Positions 43,973-55,568 are shown, numbered from the stretch's first letter. The stretch is DNA of 64,000 bases from Adiantum capillus-veneris (GCA_014529385.2 CM043948.1:21761951-21825950); one strand, 5' to 3'. Numbers and translations are program-made. The notes: a model not told the origin generated them from the sequence alone.

Positions 43973-45566
43973 TGTCATAATAATCAATATCTAATTCTCC
44001 TAAATGATTTTCTCATATTAAACTGATCATTTAATGTGGGGAAGTGCCAAGGGAGAAAAAGCTAGAATATTGGTTAAGCTAGCAGACCGGCCACAGTAGG
44101 GATCCAAAGGAGGGAAAATAGGGATCCAAAGGGGGGGGCCATCTGCAAAAGAGCCATGTGCAACAATGGGCTAAAAAGACCCTAAGGTTCAGCCCATTAA
44201 GACTTCCAAAATGCTAAGGTTCCAAAATTCAAAGGTTGTGTCCAAAGGTCAACCCTAGGGAAAATTGGATGCTTTGTGTGTGCCCTAAACGTCTTTGCAC
44301 ATCCCTACATGGGAGGGGGTGAGCCCCAAAGGTAGGGGATGAGAGAGAAAGCCACACACACACACACAGGCTCCCTTTACACAAAGGGAATGAGGGACAC
44401 ATGTCAGCTCCCTAGGCCAGATGCCCACAAGGTGTGCCCAATTCCTATTGGAAGACCCTTGAAGTGGACCAATGAGAATTAAGCTAGAGTAAATGTAGTT
44501 TAATTAATTTAAAAACATTTAATAAAAGAAACCAATGAGAATTAAGTCTCCTAGAAGACTATTGGGCAGTCTCCCAAAGGGTCCAATGAGCATTCAGAAG
44601 CCCCATGGCTTGCCTGATTTCTATTGGCCAGGAGACAAAGGGGTCCAATGAGAGTTTAGTTTAATTATTTAATTACCTAAAGCTCTCACAAAAGGGGAAA
44701 GGGGGACACATGTCAGAAGGCTATCACTTATGCTGCTTAATACCTATTGGCTTGACCTCGGGAGGTCCAATGAGGCAAAAGCCAGACCTTATTAGCAGTT
44801 AGGGCTCACCCAAGAGAGAGAGAGGGGGCTGAATTTTGCTTGGCATTGACACACACACACTCACACTTGACCATGTGTGAAGGAAGAATACTCTATCTCC
44901 TCCCAAGCTTTAATGGAGAGCTCATCACCTACTCCAAGCTTGTGAGATAGAAGCCTACATCAACACTCTCTTGGCATGTGGATGCAAATCCAACCAAGAG
45001 CCAAGCTTCAATGCATGCTCACCTCCTCTACCAAGCTAATTACTAAGCTAAGCTATGCTAATATGAGTGATTATGTGAGGAGATGTACATCTTTCTCATA
45101 AGATACTCCTTTTTCCTCTCAATCTACTCTCATACCCTGCTAGCTCTCACCATCTTCGAAGGTGTGTGAGGTCTTGGGTCTGAGAACGGGGATAATTCAA
45201 GTTGTGTTTGATTAAGTGTTTTGCTTGGTGTATGAAGCTTCCATCTTCATTGCACTAGCTAGTCTTGAAGGAACACAAAGAATTGTATTGTACAATGTCT
45301 CTCTTGATGGGAGAAACCATAATACAAAGCCTTTTGGGGGGGGGACCGGCTCCATGCAAATCCGGTCCTCAACTGTTGTCAATAGCTTAAATTTCTCTCT
45401 CTTTTGAAAGTATTGTCGATGCTATCTAACTAGGTGTTATGCTTTTTGTTGCTCTCTCCACCCAAGCACTCATGTAATTCTCATTAGGAATCTATTCTAA
45501 TGAAATGCCCACTATGTTCATGCTAATTTCCGCTACACATAAGATTTTAGGCCATTAAATGTTACA
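43973..45566 (+). repeat. Element E 5' LTR
   Basis: Contains four inverted CCAAT-box pairs in 44447-44770, CA microsatellites and a G run at 45339-45347. The 63-aa ORF (45216-45407) recurs in the other LTR and is probably not a gene. I see no convincing TATA box. Confidence 0.95.
44447..44770. promoter_or_regulatory. Four inverted CCAAT pairs in E's LTR
   Basis: ATTGG followed by CCAAT, measured end to end: 44447-44473 (27 bp), 44561-44587 (27 bp), 44623-44649 (27 bp) and 44746-44770 (25 bp). Each CCAAT is followed by GAG. A single further CCAATGAG is at 44532-44539. The same set recurs in the 3' LTR, starting at 51762. CCAAT boxes are bound by NF-Y in plants; binding here is inferred. Confidence 0.75.
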
Positions 45567-45567
45567 T

Positions 45568-45579
45568 TGGTATCAGAGC
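45568..45579 (+). other. Element E primer-binding site, initiator tRNA-Met
   Basis: TGGTATCAGAGC, one base after the LTR. Confidence 0.95.
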
Positions 45580-46103
45580 CCAAGGTTTCTCTTTTCTTGC
45601 TCAAGAAGGGAGGTCCTCAAGCTAGCTACAAATGGTTGGTATTATTAATTGCCTGTGAGTAAGTAGAATAGGGATTTTTTAGCCTTGCAGTGCGCCTGCT
45701 TTTGTGCAGTTAATGAGGCATCACCGTCGAGAGCTATGGTCTTAATAGTGGAGTCCTACGGGGCTTGCCTACGGCTTAACCACTATTGAGCTATTAGAAG
45801 CTTGACAGGAGCCGGTGCTGTTTTGGTGTCGAAAGACCCTCTCTTCTATTCCTTGCAATTAATGGTATTCGAGCCGCGGGTACAGTAGCTTGAGTGCTTT
45901 TTCTAAAGGGGTAAAGAGGAGTAGAAACTAGGGCTTGAAGTGCCAAAGTATACCTAAAAAGTTTACACCTAAAAATTGTTAGAATTGCTGACAATAGTAA
46001 AGAGAGTGAAATTAATGTTGATAACTTTGATTTTGCTCATGAGCAAGCTACTAATGATGCTTCAATTCTTGTTAACTATCTTGTTTCTAGGCTTCAACAA
46101 GCC

Positions 46104-48610
46104 ATGGGCAATCCATCTCTCCAAAGTGAAGTGCAACGGCAGCTCCGTGCTCACGGGATTCTCCAAGCTCATCACCATGACGAGAGAACACCTAGGAAGC
46201 CTCCTTGTGAGACTACCAAAAGAGGTCTCTCTCCGATTCGGGAAGAAGAAGAGAATCCATATGAAGGGCTCAAGAATTTACTTCTTGATGATGCATCTCC
46301 TTCCCAAAGGAGAACTCAAGAGCCTCCGCCAAAGGAACGAGAAAGAAGCGAGTCTCCCGCCACCTCGGCGGAGATGGCTCCAGGAAGACGGCGGGCTAAA
46401 CGCTCTCCATCACCACCAAAGCGGAGAAGACCATCGTATTCTTCTCCTCACCACAATTCAAAGAGGGATGATAAAAAGCAAGAGAAGAAAAAGGCGAGAA
46501 GGAGGACACCTCTTCTCCATCTTCTTCATCCTCTTCCTCTTATGAAAGCTATGGTGAAGACGACAAAGATCAAGACAACAAAAAGGCGAGAAAGAGGTCA
46601 CCCTCTTCTCCACCTTCTTCAAATTCTTCACCTTCTGAAGAAAGTGATGGTGCAACTTTTGAACCATCAAAAAGAAGAGGCCATAGGAAATCCTATGCCG
46701 CATGGAAGAGGTCGTCCAAGCTGAAGAAATTCAAAGAGGGAGGGAAGAGCATCTCTTTCCTTACCTATGATGGCACCTTCGGTGCTACGGACAAAGTCTT
46801 GGCCTTTATCCAGCAATTCGATGCGGCGTTTGGAGATGAGGGCTTCACGGAGTCCTCTAAGCTACGCCATGTAGCTATGCACTTTCAAAAGTCCGCCAGA
46901 CAATGGTGGTCTAGCCTACGAGCCAACGGTGAAGCTCCACGAACATGGAAGGCTTTAAGAGCTTCCATTATGAAGCAGTTTTTGGCCACCGATGCCAAAG
47001 ACAAAGTACTCACCGAATGGCGAAGCTTAAAGCTCTCTCCCAATGAATCCATCCACAAATATGTAGACAAGTTTTGGAACCTACAACTCAAAGCCACTGT
47101 CTTCAAAAAGTTGGATTTTGGAGACCAAAAGCAACAATTTTGTGCGGGCTTAACCGAAGAAATGGCGGAGTATGTCAACTCCCAAAGGCCACGTACCATA
47201 TCGGTGGTAATACACCATACTATGGTGGCCTCTCGAATCAATTTCCAAACGGGGGGTAAAAGAAATAATAAGCCCCCGGAAAACAAGGGTTCCAATGAGC
47301 CTAAGGGGAAGGACAATGTCCAAAAGTCTCCTAAGGGCAATTCCAACAAAGCTAAAGAGAAGGGAGTTTACAAAGGAAAGAATAAACTCTCTCCTGAAGA
47401 ACTTGAGCGTTATCGTAAGGATAACCGGTGTTTCAAGTGCGGCGAACAAGGGCATGCATACCGCGCTTGTCCCCAAAAGAACAACCGCCAAGATCCTCCT
47501 AGAGCTTCTTTGGTTGAAATCCAAGAGGAGGAGATTCACCAAACTCACCACAAAGGATCTCCTCTATGCCATGCTTGGGGAAAGGTAAGAGAACATGATG
47601 CTTTTATTCTCTTTGACCCTGGTTCTACTCACAATTTCATATCTATGGAGTTAGCCACCAAGCTAGGCATACAATCCTACGAGATGGGAGATATCCTACC
47701 CGCAGACAGTGCCTTCAAGGGGCAAGAAGCTTCAGTCACTCCCTTAATCAGGAAATTGAGGCTTCATGTCCAAGGCTATGTGGACAAAGAGGACTTCTTT
47801 ATCTCTCCTCTCAAGCATGAGGATGTAATCCTAGGGGCACCATGGTTTGACCGCCTGGCTGCCGATGTTAAATTTCCTGAAAGGAGAATCTCCTTTAAGT
47901 TCAGGGAAAAATACATGTATATAGATGCTAAGGAGATGGGTAACACCATCCCCATTGTACATACACCAGCTTTCAACAAGTCAATAAAGAGCTCTATTTC
48001 CGTGTACATGATTTTTGTTAAAGATTCTCAAAATGAACCTAATGCTTTAGCAAAAGAAAATAAAAGCAACCAAAAGGAATTAGAGTTATCCAATTTTCTC
48101 AAGGGGTTTCAAGATGTTTTTATTGACGACATCCCTTGTGAACTACCTCCTAAACGAGGTAATGATGACCATGCAATTGAACTTCTTCCAGGAAGTTCAC
48201 CACCTAACAAACCTCCTTATAGAGTTTCTCAAGCTCAACAAGAGGAGATTATGCGGCAAGTGCATGAGTTAGTTGAGAAGGGCATGGTTAGGCCTAGCTC
48301 ATCTCCATTTTGCTCACCTGTGCTATTAGTGCAAAAGAAAGACTGCACATATCGTATGTGTGTCGACTATAGAGCACTAAATAGGATCACTATCAAAAAT
48401 AGGTTTCCCGTTCCACGGGTAGAAGACCTATTTGATAAGCTACAAGGATCGACCTACTTCAGTAGGATTGACCTAAAAAGTGGCTATCATCAAATAAGGA
48501 TAGTTGATCAAGACATTGTAAAGACCGCATTTCGTACTACATTTGGTCTTTACGAATACATTGTCATGCCTTTGGCTTCACCAATGCACCAGCCACATTC
48601 AACCGCTTGA
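46104..48610 (+). pseudogene. Element E gag, protease and RT amino part
   Basis: The amino part (ORF 46104-46724; upstream codons also read as protein) has a charged, Arg/Ser/Pro-rich segment (PGRRRAKRSPSPPKRRRPSY). In the A-rich run near 46490 the frame must shift to join the main ORF 46799-48610, whose frame reads [20 protein letters not shown] and [20 protein letters not shown] upstream of its first ATG. Then come capsid ([40 protein letters not shown]), CCHC knuckle [14 protein letters not shown], protease ([31 protein letters not shown]) and RT fingers ([29 protein letters not shown]). A one-base loss at about 48572 (F has CCTTTTGG, E has CCTTTGG) ends the frame at MPLASPMHQ instead of MPFG. 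Confidence 0.9.
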
Positions 48611-48648
48611 TGGAGAAGCTGTTCAGGCCTCATTGAACCTTCACTGGA

Positions 48649-50931
48649 GTGTTCTTTGATGATATTATCATCTACTCTAATTCATTGGAGGAACACAAGC
48701 AACACCTCCAGGTAATATTTCAAGTTTTAAGAGAGAATAAACTTTATGTTAATCGAAAGAAAAGTGAATTTTTCTTGCAAGAGATTCAGTATTTAGGTCA
48801 CATTATCTCTCAAGATGGCATCCAAATGGATCCATCCAAGTTAGAGGTAATAAAAGGATGGCCTAAACCAAGGAATCTTCATGAACTAAGAAGCTTTATA
48901 GGTATGTGTGCATACTATAGACGCTTCATAGAAAAGTTCTCACAAATTGCGGGACCATTACATGACCTAACAAAGAAACATGTTAGGTATACGTGGTCTG
49001 CTAAGGAGAACAATGCTTTCGAAAAGCTTAAAGAAAAGCTTATCTCTCAACCTGTGCTTACACTACCGGATCTCTCAAAACCATTTGAGGTTCAATGTGA
49101 TGCTTGTGGTGATTGCCTTGGGGCTGTTTTGCTCCAAGAAGGGCACGCCATAGGCTATGAGAGTCGAAGGCTCGACCCTGTTGAGCAAGCTCTAGGCATA
49201 TATGAAAAAGAACTCCTTGCAGTTCTACATGCCTTAGACTCATGGAAGCACTATTTATTGGGGACTCCTTTCATTCTGCGAACGGATCACCAAAGTCTTA
49301 AGTACTTCATGACGCAAACCAAGCTCTCCGACAAAAAAATGAGGTGGGAAAATTTCCTTTCGCAATTTCATTTTCATATTGCTCACATTGCTGGCAAGCA
49401 TAATCAAGTAGCCGATGCACTCTCAAGACGACCGAGAGTGAATGCGGTTTCCATAGCAACTCACAATGATCTATCTTCAATGATAGATGAGTATGCTATT
49501 GATCCCGATTTTAGAGATGTGATTTCAGCCCTTGCATTAGGGAAGAAAGAAGAACCATTTACTTTACAAGATGGTTATCTTCTCTATGGCAATAGACTAT
49601 GCGTTACTAACTCACTACGTGAGAAAGTAATGTATGAATCTCATGCTCCCCCATATGCAGGGCATAGAGGGATTCAGTCTACCTTAAAGGGAATTGAAAC
49701 ATATTTCTATTGGCCTACCATGAAAGTGAACATACAAGAGTATGTTTCCAAATGTGTGGTATGTCAAAAGACAAAATTTGATAGAGGGAAGCAACCTGGA
49801 TTGCTTCAACCCTTGCCAATCCCTAATTCACCTTGGGAGAGCATATCCATGGATTTTATCTTTGGATTGCCCAAGTCTATCCATGGGAATACGGGGATAT
49901 GGACGATAGTAGACAGGTTCAGTAAACAAGCTCATTTTATACCTGTCAAAAAGACTATCAAAGCCCATCAAATGGCAACCCTCTTCATTTCACAAATTTT
50001 CAAGTACCATGGCTTGCCAATGTCCATAGTGTCGGATAGAGATCCTAGAATGACCAGTAATTTCTGGAAGGGTCTCTTTGAGAATTTAGGAACAAGGCTA
50101 AACTTCTCTTCGGCCTATCATCCACAAACTGATGGCCAAAGTGAAATAGCTAACCTAACCATTCTCGATCTACTAAAAGCCTATGTAACTGAAGTAGATC
50201 AAAGATCCCAATGGGAGAAGTACTTACCCTTAGTAGAGTATGCCTACAATAACACTGTACATACTTCCACAGGAAAATCACCTTTCGAGGTAATTGAGGG
50301 AAGATCAAAAAGTCCCTTGCTACTTAAGGTACATGGGAAGATCTTCGCTACAGATGAGTATAGCCGAGACCTACAAGAATCTTTCCAAAAGATTAAGTAT
50401 GCTATCTCTATCTCACAACAAAGGCAAAAGGTTGCTGCTGACAAGCACAGAAGAGCCCAAGCCTTTAAAGAAAACGATTGGGTCTTGTTAAAGTTTCCCA
50501 AGGCTCGATTAAGGCACACGACGGGCAAGAATCCTACGGGCCACCAAAAGTACTATGCTAAACTAGCAAAAAGGTACTATGGTCCCTTCCAGATTCTTAG
50601 GCCAATCAATGAGATGGCCTATCAACTTAAGTTGCCCAATCATTGGCTCATACACAATGCTTTTCATGTGAGCCTATTAAAGCCTTACAAAGGAGAGCCA
50701 CCTCAAGAACCAACTATTGAAGACGCACCGGAGATCGAGGACCACGAGGAGGTGCTGCAGCCCGAGTCCATTCTCCGACATGAAGACAAGGTATTAAGAG
50801 GCGGTAAGACTATCCGACGATATCTTATTAAGTTTAAGAATTATCCTTTCGAAGATGCTAGATGGATGCAAGGCATACAATTAAAGGATAACCTAAACCT
50901 TGTCAATACTTACAATGCTTCCCAAGAGTAA
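48649..50931 (+). CDS. Element E pol: RT palm, RNase H, integrase, chromodomain
   Basis: A 760-aa ORF that starts at the RT active site (MFFDDIIIYSNSLEEHKQHL) because a TGA at about 48634-48636 (Arg in the F copy) lies just upstream. RNase H: FEVQCDACGDCLGAVLLQEG, YEKELLAVLHALDSWKHYL, LRTDHQSLKYFMTQ, VADALSRRP. Integrase: zinc region SHAPPYAGHRG and CVVCQKTK; acidic residues in SMDFIFGLPKSI, IVSDRDPRMTSNFW and HPQTDGQSEIANL. A chromodomain closes the protein (ESILRHEDKVLRGGKT, YLIKFKNYPFEDARWM), which marks a chromovirus and would target heterochromatin. The body is open over its whole length; only the upstream deletion and stop disable it. Confidence 0.95.
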   Translation: MFFDDIIIYSNSLEEHKQHLQVIFQVLRENKLYVNRKKSEFFLQEIQYLGHIISQDGIQMDPSKLEVIKGWPKPRNLHELRSFIGMCAYYRRFIEKFSQIAGPLHDLTKKHVRYTWSAKENNAFEKLKEKLISQPVLTLPDLSKPFEVQCDACGDCLGAVLLQEGHAIGYESRRLDPVEQALGIYEKELLAVLHALDSWKHYLLGTPFILRTDHQSLKYFMTQTKLSDKKMRWENFLSQFHFHIAHIAGKHNQVADALSRRPRVNAVSIATHNDLSSMIDEYAIDPDFRDVISALALGKKEEPFTLQDGYLLYGNRLCVTNSLREKVMYESHAPPYAGHRGIQSTLKGIETYFYWPTMKVNIQEYVSKCVVCQKTKFDRGKQPGLLQPLPIPNSPWESISMDFIFGLPKSIHGNTGIWTIVDRFSKQAHFIPVKKTIKAHQMATLFISQIFKYHGLPMSIVSDRDPRMTSNFWKGLFENLGTRLNFSSAYHPQTDGQSEIANLTILDLLKAYVTEVDQRSQWEKYLPLVEYAYNNTVHTSTGKSPFEVIEGRSKSPLLLKVHGKIFATDEYSRDLQESFQKIKYAISISQQRQKVAADKHRRAQAFKENDWVLLKFPKARLRHTTGKNPTGHQKYYAKLAKRYYGPFQILRPINEMAYQLKLPNHWLIHNAFHVSLLKPYKGEPPQEPTIEDAPEIEDHEEVLQPESILRHEDKVLRGGKTIRRYLIKFKNYPFEDARWMQGIQLKDNLNLVNTYNASQE

Positions 50932-51274
50932 GCAAATGTACAAAATGTTAAAAATGAACAAAATTTTTGTCTTATAAGACTCTCTTTTTCTTTATTTGTG
51001 CACAAAAATGAAGTAGTATGCATGCTTAGATCAAGTTTGCGGAGACGACGTCTCCCAAACACCAAGTAGAGCTTGTCACTCTACTATGGAAGACTGATAG
51101 GACTAATGTGCAGACATGCTTGCGGCAACCTCAGGCTCTCAAGCGCCAAATGGACTAGTCATCCATTATGGAATGATGTCGTAGGGTAACATAGGGATCC
51201 TCTACCCGCTAAGAAAAGGACTCATGAATATGCTTTATCTTCTCTACACCATAGTCGAGGACGACTATGATTTC

Positions 51275-51287
51275 AAGAGAGAGGTAA
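51275..51287 (+). other. Element E polypurine tract
   Basis: AAGAGAGAGGTAA abuts the 3' LTR start TGTCATAATAATC. About 340 bp of untranslated sequence lies between the pol stop and this tract. Confidence 0.85.
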
Positions 51288-52879
51288 TGTCATAATAATC
51301 AATATCTAATTCTCCTAAATGATTTTCTCATATTAAACTGATCATTTAATGTGGGGAAGTGCCAAGGGAGAAAAAGCTAGAATATTGGTTAAGCTAGCAA
51401 ACCGGCCACAGTAGGGATCCAAAGGAGGGAAAATAGGGATCCAAAGGGGGGGGGCATCTGCAAAAGAGCCATGTGCAACAATGGGCTAAAAAGACCCTAA
51501 GGTTCAGCCCATTAAGACTTCCAAAATGCTAAGGTTCCAAAATTCAAAGGTTGTGTCCAAAGGTCAACCCTAGGGAAAATTGGATGCTTTGTGTGTGCCC
51601 TAAAAGTCTTTGCACATCCCTACATGGGAGGGGGCGAGCCCCAAAGGTAGGGGATGAGAGAGAAAGCCACACACACACACACAAGCTCCCTTTACACAAA
51701 GGGAATGAGGGACACATGTCAGCTCCCTAGGCCAGATGCCCACAAGGTGTGCCCAATTCCTATTGGAAGACCCTTGAAGTGGACCAATGAGAATTAAGCT
51801 AGAGTAAATGTAGTTTAATTAATTTAAAAACATTTAATAAAAGAAACCAATGAGAATTAAGTCTCCTAGAAGACTATTGGGCAGTCTCCCAAAGGGTCCA
51901 ATGAGCATTCAGAAGCCCCATGGCTTGCCTGATTTCTATTGGCCAGGAGACAAAGGGGTCCAATGAGAGTTTAGTTTAATTATTTAATTACCTAAAGCTC
52001 TCACAAAAGGGGAAAGGGGGACACATGTCAGAAGGCTATCACTTATGATGCTTAATACCTATTGGCTTGACCTGGGGAGGTCCAATGAGGCAAAAGCCAG
52101 ACCTAATTAGCAGCTAGGGCTCGCCCAAGAGAGAGAGAGGGCTGATTTTTGCTTGGCATTGACACACACACACTCACACTTGACCATGTGTGAAGGAAGA
52201 ATACTCTATCTCCTCCCAAGCTTTAATGGAGAGCTCATCACCTACTCCAAGCTTGTGAGATAGAAGCCTACATCAACACTCTCTTGGCATGTGGATGCAA
52301 ATCCAACCAAGAGCCAAGCTTCAATGCATGCTCACCTCCTCTACCAAGCTAATTACTAAGCTAAGCTATGCTAATATGAGTGATTATGTGAGGAGATGTA
52401 CATCTTTCTCATAAGATACTCCTTTTTCCTCTCAATCTACTCTCATACCCTGCTAGCTCTCACCATCTTCGAAGGTGTGTGAGGTCTTGGGTCTGAGAAC
52501 GGGGATAATTCAAGTTGTGTTTGATTAAGTGTTTTGCTTGGTGTATGAAGCTTCCATCTTCATTGCACTAGCTAGTCTTGAAGGAACACAAAGAATTGTA
52601 TTGTACAATGTCTCTCTTGATGGGAGAAACCATAATACAAAGCCTTTTGGAGGGGGGACCGGCTCCATGCAAATCCGGTCCTCAACTGTTGTCAATAGCT
52701 TAAATTTCTCTCTCTTTTGAAAGTATTGTCGATGCTATCTAACTAGGTGTTATGCTTTTTGTTGCTCTCTCCACCCAAGCACTCATGTAATTCTCATTAG
52801 GAATCTATTCTAATGAAATGCCCACTATGTTCATGCTAATTTCCGCTACACATAAGATTTTAGGCCATTAAATGTTACA
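51288..52879 (+). repeat. Element E 3' LTR
   Basis: 1592 bp, almost identical to the 5' copy; differences include the length of GA, CA and G runs. Followed by the duplicated GGCCT. Confidence 0.96.
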
Positions 52880-52884
52880 GGCCT

Positions 52885-54210
52885 CGATCAAGGGAACTGA
52901 TTAAGTGTACAAGGCACTTGAAAAGAAAAACAAGGACTTAGAACTAGAATTAAAGCTTGAACAGTCACAGCGTAGAGACGTGGCACTGATACGGGTTCAA
53001 AGAGAGGAGGAGGTCCTAAAGGAGATAGCAGAACTCAAGCGGATAAATCAGCTCCTTAGAGATGGAAAGCCAGACACGTAGGAAGAGGTAGGAACTTCAG
53101 AGACGCCACAAATAGACATTCCCTCGGTCTCATTTGCTGAGTTTGAGACGCAGTCCACAGCAGAGCTGAGTGGTGATGAAGATTTTCAGATTCATATCAC
53201 ACATGCAGATACAATGCCAATGGTCCAACTATCTAAAGCTGAAGAAGACGCACTGAAGGAGAAGATCACCTTAGAGGTGGATGAGCAGTGGAAGGCCGCT
53301 ATGGATTGGGAGTTGAGAGTTTTACACTTTGTCAAGGTCACTCAACTCACTCCCAATCAAATCAATGCTCAATGGCACCAACTATCCCTGTCTTACCCTC
53401 TCATCAAAGTAGAACTTTTACAGGTAAAAGAAAGGTTGTACAAGGATATGAAGGAAGATGGCACAGATAAAGACCACCCAAAGTGGAGGTTAAGCTGGCT
53501 GAACAAGAATCCGAAATACCTGATTCTATTCACAAGAGCACCTGCAGCCTTACAAAGAGATCCAACATTCTGTCCTGTACCCAGAGTAAGGACATGGCAA
53601 GCGCATGACGCACTACAGAAGAAGAGGCCAACTTGGCTCAACTTCCCCAGGTTTCCAGCTCCAGAGAGAGGCCAAGAGACAGAGGAATACATGGTGAAAA
53701 CCCTAACGGGTGCCATGTCATTCTTCAAGAGTCTGCCAGATCTCTCCTGTGCAATGTTATATAAGATCTGCAGGATGCTACTCATATGCATACAAGTTTT
53801 CAAGGAGCCTGAGCAGACAAGAGCCCCATGGCTCTCATTCTTGGAAGGAAACAAAGGCTTGTGCTACGATCTGAGTGGGCAACCTTCAGAATAAATCCTT
53901 TACAGATTCTATGCCAGATGCATGTTCTTGCCCTCGCATAATATGCTAGCCTTTGAAGAAGCATTCTACACTGGATTCTTCACCTGGCAAACGAAGATAT
54001 TTGCACCGGTGATAAGAAACTTAACATCCAGGTTTGTAGGCTACTCAGCGGTGAAACTGAAGAATGAAGTCACCATGCAATTTCTGCAAGTGCTCGACAA
54101 GAAAGAAGAATCAAATACCAAAAGGCACTCGAAGCACTTAAAGACCGCCTTGCCCGCCGTAAACCTGAAGACTACTTCAGCCCATAAAGCTATGTCAAGG
54201 GACGATACAG
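52885..54210 (+). pseudogene. Element D 3' ORF, carboxyl part
   Basis: The coiled-coil frame resumes after E (KALEKKNKDLELELKLEQSQ, EEEVLKEIAELKRINQLLRD). An acidic stretch follows (QIDIPSVSFAEFETQSTAEL), then an open block 53214-53894 with a folded-looking domain: LKEKITLEVDEQWKAAMDWE, HPKWRLSWLNKNPKYLILFT and LTGAMSFFKSLPDLSCAMLY. After one TAA it continues in 53922-54210 (NMLAFEEAFYTGFFTWQTKI, RFVGYSAVKLKNEVTMQFLQ) to the purine tract. I do not recognise the domain. Its position between pol and the 3' LTR is where envelope-like genes sit in some plant elements, but no signal peptide or clear membrane segment is seen. Confidence 0.6.
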
Positions 54211-54212
54211 GC

Positions 54213-54226
54213 GAGGAGGGGGAGAA
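54213..54226 (+). other. Element D polypurine tract
   Basis: GAGGAGGGGGAGAA abuts the 3' LTR start TGTTAGTAG. Confidence 0.88.
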
Positions 54227-55143
54227 TGTTAGTAGTAAGCTAACATGGACACCATTTTTCAAAGTTCTCCTTGAAAAAGAATCATTATTTTGATAAATCA
54301 AGAATATTGTAGCCCCTATTTTCTTGGTAAACTTTGTAACTAATGAGCCGGGACTACAAGCTTCCAGATTGTATCAGCCAGTCATTTCCTAGCTTTGGTA
54401 GAACTCTAGATTATTAGTTTTGACCACCCAAAAACCTTGGCTAAGGTATAAAAGCCAATTTTTGTAAGTTTTTTATAAGTTTTGGATAAGAAATACACAG
54501 TGTGAGCTAACGGCGCTCACTTCTCTCCTTCTCGCGCTTCCTACTCCCTCTCCGGTTGTCACATTGTGATTGCGTTTGTTGCATTGCAACAGCAGGTAAG
54601 AGCTCTACGCATTGACGTAAGCCATTCACAGTATTTTGTAGCTTTTGGCGTCGCCAACCCGCGGCCTAATTTCATCATAAATAGGAGTTTACATGTTCAA
54701 ATAGAAAACTAAGCATAGGCAGCGTATTGGGGCATCATTTCTAAGCATTTAGATGCATTCTGGGTCGAAAACGACTAGGTTAAAAATCCACTGTTGTTAA
54801 TAAGTGCGATTTTGGAACTTGACCTAAAGTGGGGTTTGAGGCCACAGGCATGTGTGCTTAGGTCTTATGAACTTGTCCTAAAGTTTCGTTACGTTTGGAT
54901 GTCGTTTGATGTTGTAACAGATGTGAATTGTTTGCCGATGAGCGATTGGCTTTTGGTGATTTCAGTCACTTGAGTGTAGCTTGAGTTAGATGCAAGTTGT
55001 TAGTTGTTTTCCAAGAGATTGACAACCTCTTGTAGCCTCTATGCACTAGTCGAGCAACTTCATCCCATGGTTTGACAAATTAATCGTGGTTCTCGCTAAT
55101 ACTGCAATAAGATAGGATGGTGAGGTTAGACATGCGTCCCACA
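54227..55143 (+). repeat. Element D 3' LTR
   Basis: 917 bp, TATAAAAG at 54447-54454; differs from the 5' copy by several percent, mostly in the first 170 bp. Confidence 0.92.
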
Positions 55144-55148
55144 AGCTC

Positions 55149-55568
55149 ATCGCACATATTAAGATTTAAAGGTGACTTCAGCTTTATCGGCTTGTTGTAC
55201 TGCGTACAAAGTTGTCATTAACTACACACCGTTTAAGATGGTGTATGGCCAAGAAGCGGTTATGCCATGGGAGTTTGTCATTCCTAGTCTTCGAGTAGCT
55301 TCTCAAGAAGGTTGGGATGGTAACCCCTTAGTTTAGGCGATTATATATTCTTGAAAGGCTAGATAAAGAGAGGAAATTAGCTGTGCAAAATGCACTTGTG
55401 GAGAAAGATAGGAGGAAGAAATGGTTTGACCTTCATCCAAAGAACAAAGATATCAATGTTGGTGATAAAGCCCTTATATATAGAGTGCATAACAAAAAGA
55501 AAAAGTTGAAATATGCAAGAAAAGGACCATATAGAGTATGTGAGATCACCCCACAATGAACCATTCAT
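55149..55568 (+). pseudogene. Element A integrase, carboxyl part
   Basis: After D the integrase resumes: SALSACCTAYKVVINYTPFK, MVYGQEAVMPWEFVIPSLRV. A frame break near 55336 leads to LERLDKERKLAVQNALVEKD, VGDKALIYRVHNKKKKLKYA and the GPYRVCEI carboxyl-domain motif. Stops at about 55335 and 55559 mark decay. It reads on into the next ORF without a normal stop, so the post-integrase region was probably part of the same polyprotein. Confidence 0.85.

Larger units (their letters stand above)
43973..52879 (+). mobile_element. Element E: young Ty3/gypsy chromovirus inside D
   Basis: LTRs at 43973-45566 (1594 bp) and 51288-52879 (1592 bp) start TGTCATAATAATC and end AAATGTTACA, with roughly a dozen differences by eye. 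Duplication GGCCT at 43968-43972 and 52880-52884. tRNA-Met PBS at 45568-45579, purine tract AAGAGAGAGGTAA at 51275-51287. It encodes gag-protease-RT and RT-RNase H-integrase-chromodomain. It is of the same family as F and the fragment at 1-1658. Confidence 0.96.
31838..55143 (+). mobile_element. Element D: Ty3/gypsy element with palindrome arrays and a large 3' ORF
   Basis: LTRs at 31838-32759 (922 bp) and 54227-55143 (917 bp) start TGTTAG and end CGTCCCACA. Duplication AGCTC lies at 31833-31837 and 55144-55148, restoring A's integrase. A tRNA-Asp PBS and a purine tract fix the plus orientation. Order: long leader with palindromes, an unknown ORF, gag, protease, linker, a truncated RT (ends 39783), a second leader-like stretch with the same palindromes, a 3' ORF split by E, LTR. 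RNase H and integrase are absent, so D was non-autonomous or rearranged. Confidence 0.92.

Noticed and set aside
45216-45407. 63-aa ORF in E's LTR, also at 52529-52720
   Set aside because: Identical because of LTR duplication; upstream of the PBS and not part of gag-pol.
45976-46545. 189-aa ORF overlapping E's gag start
   Set aside because: Out of frame with the gag reading and hydrophobic only by frame shift; no motif.
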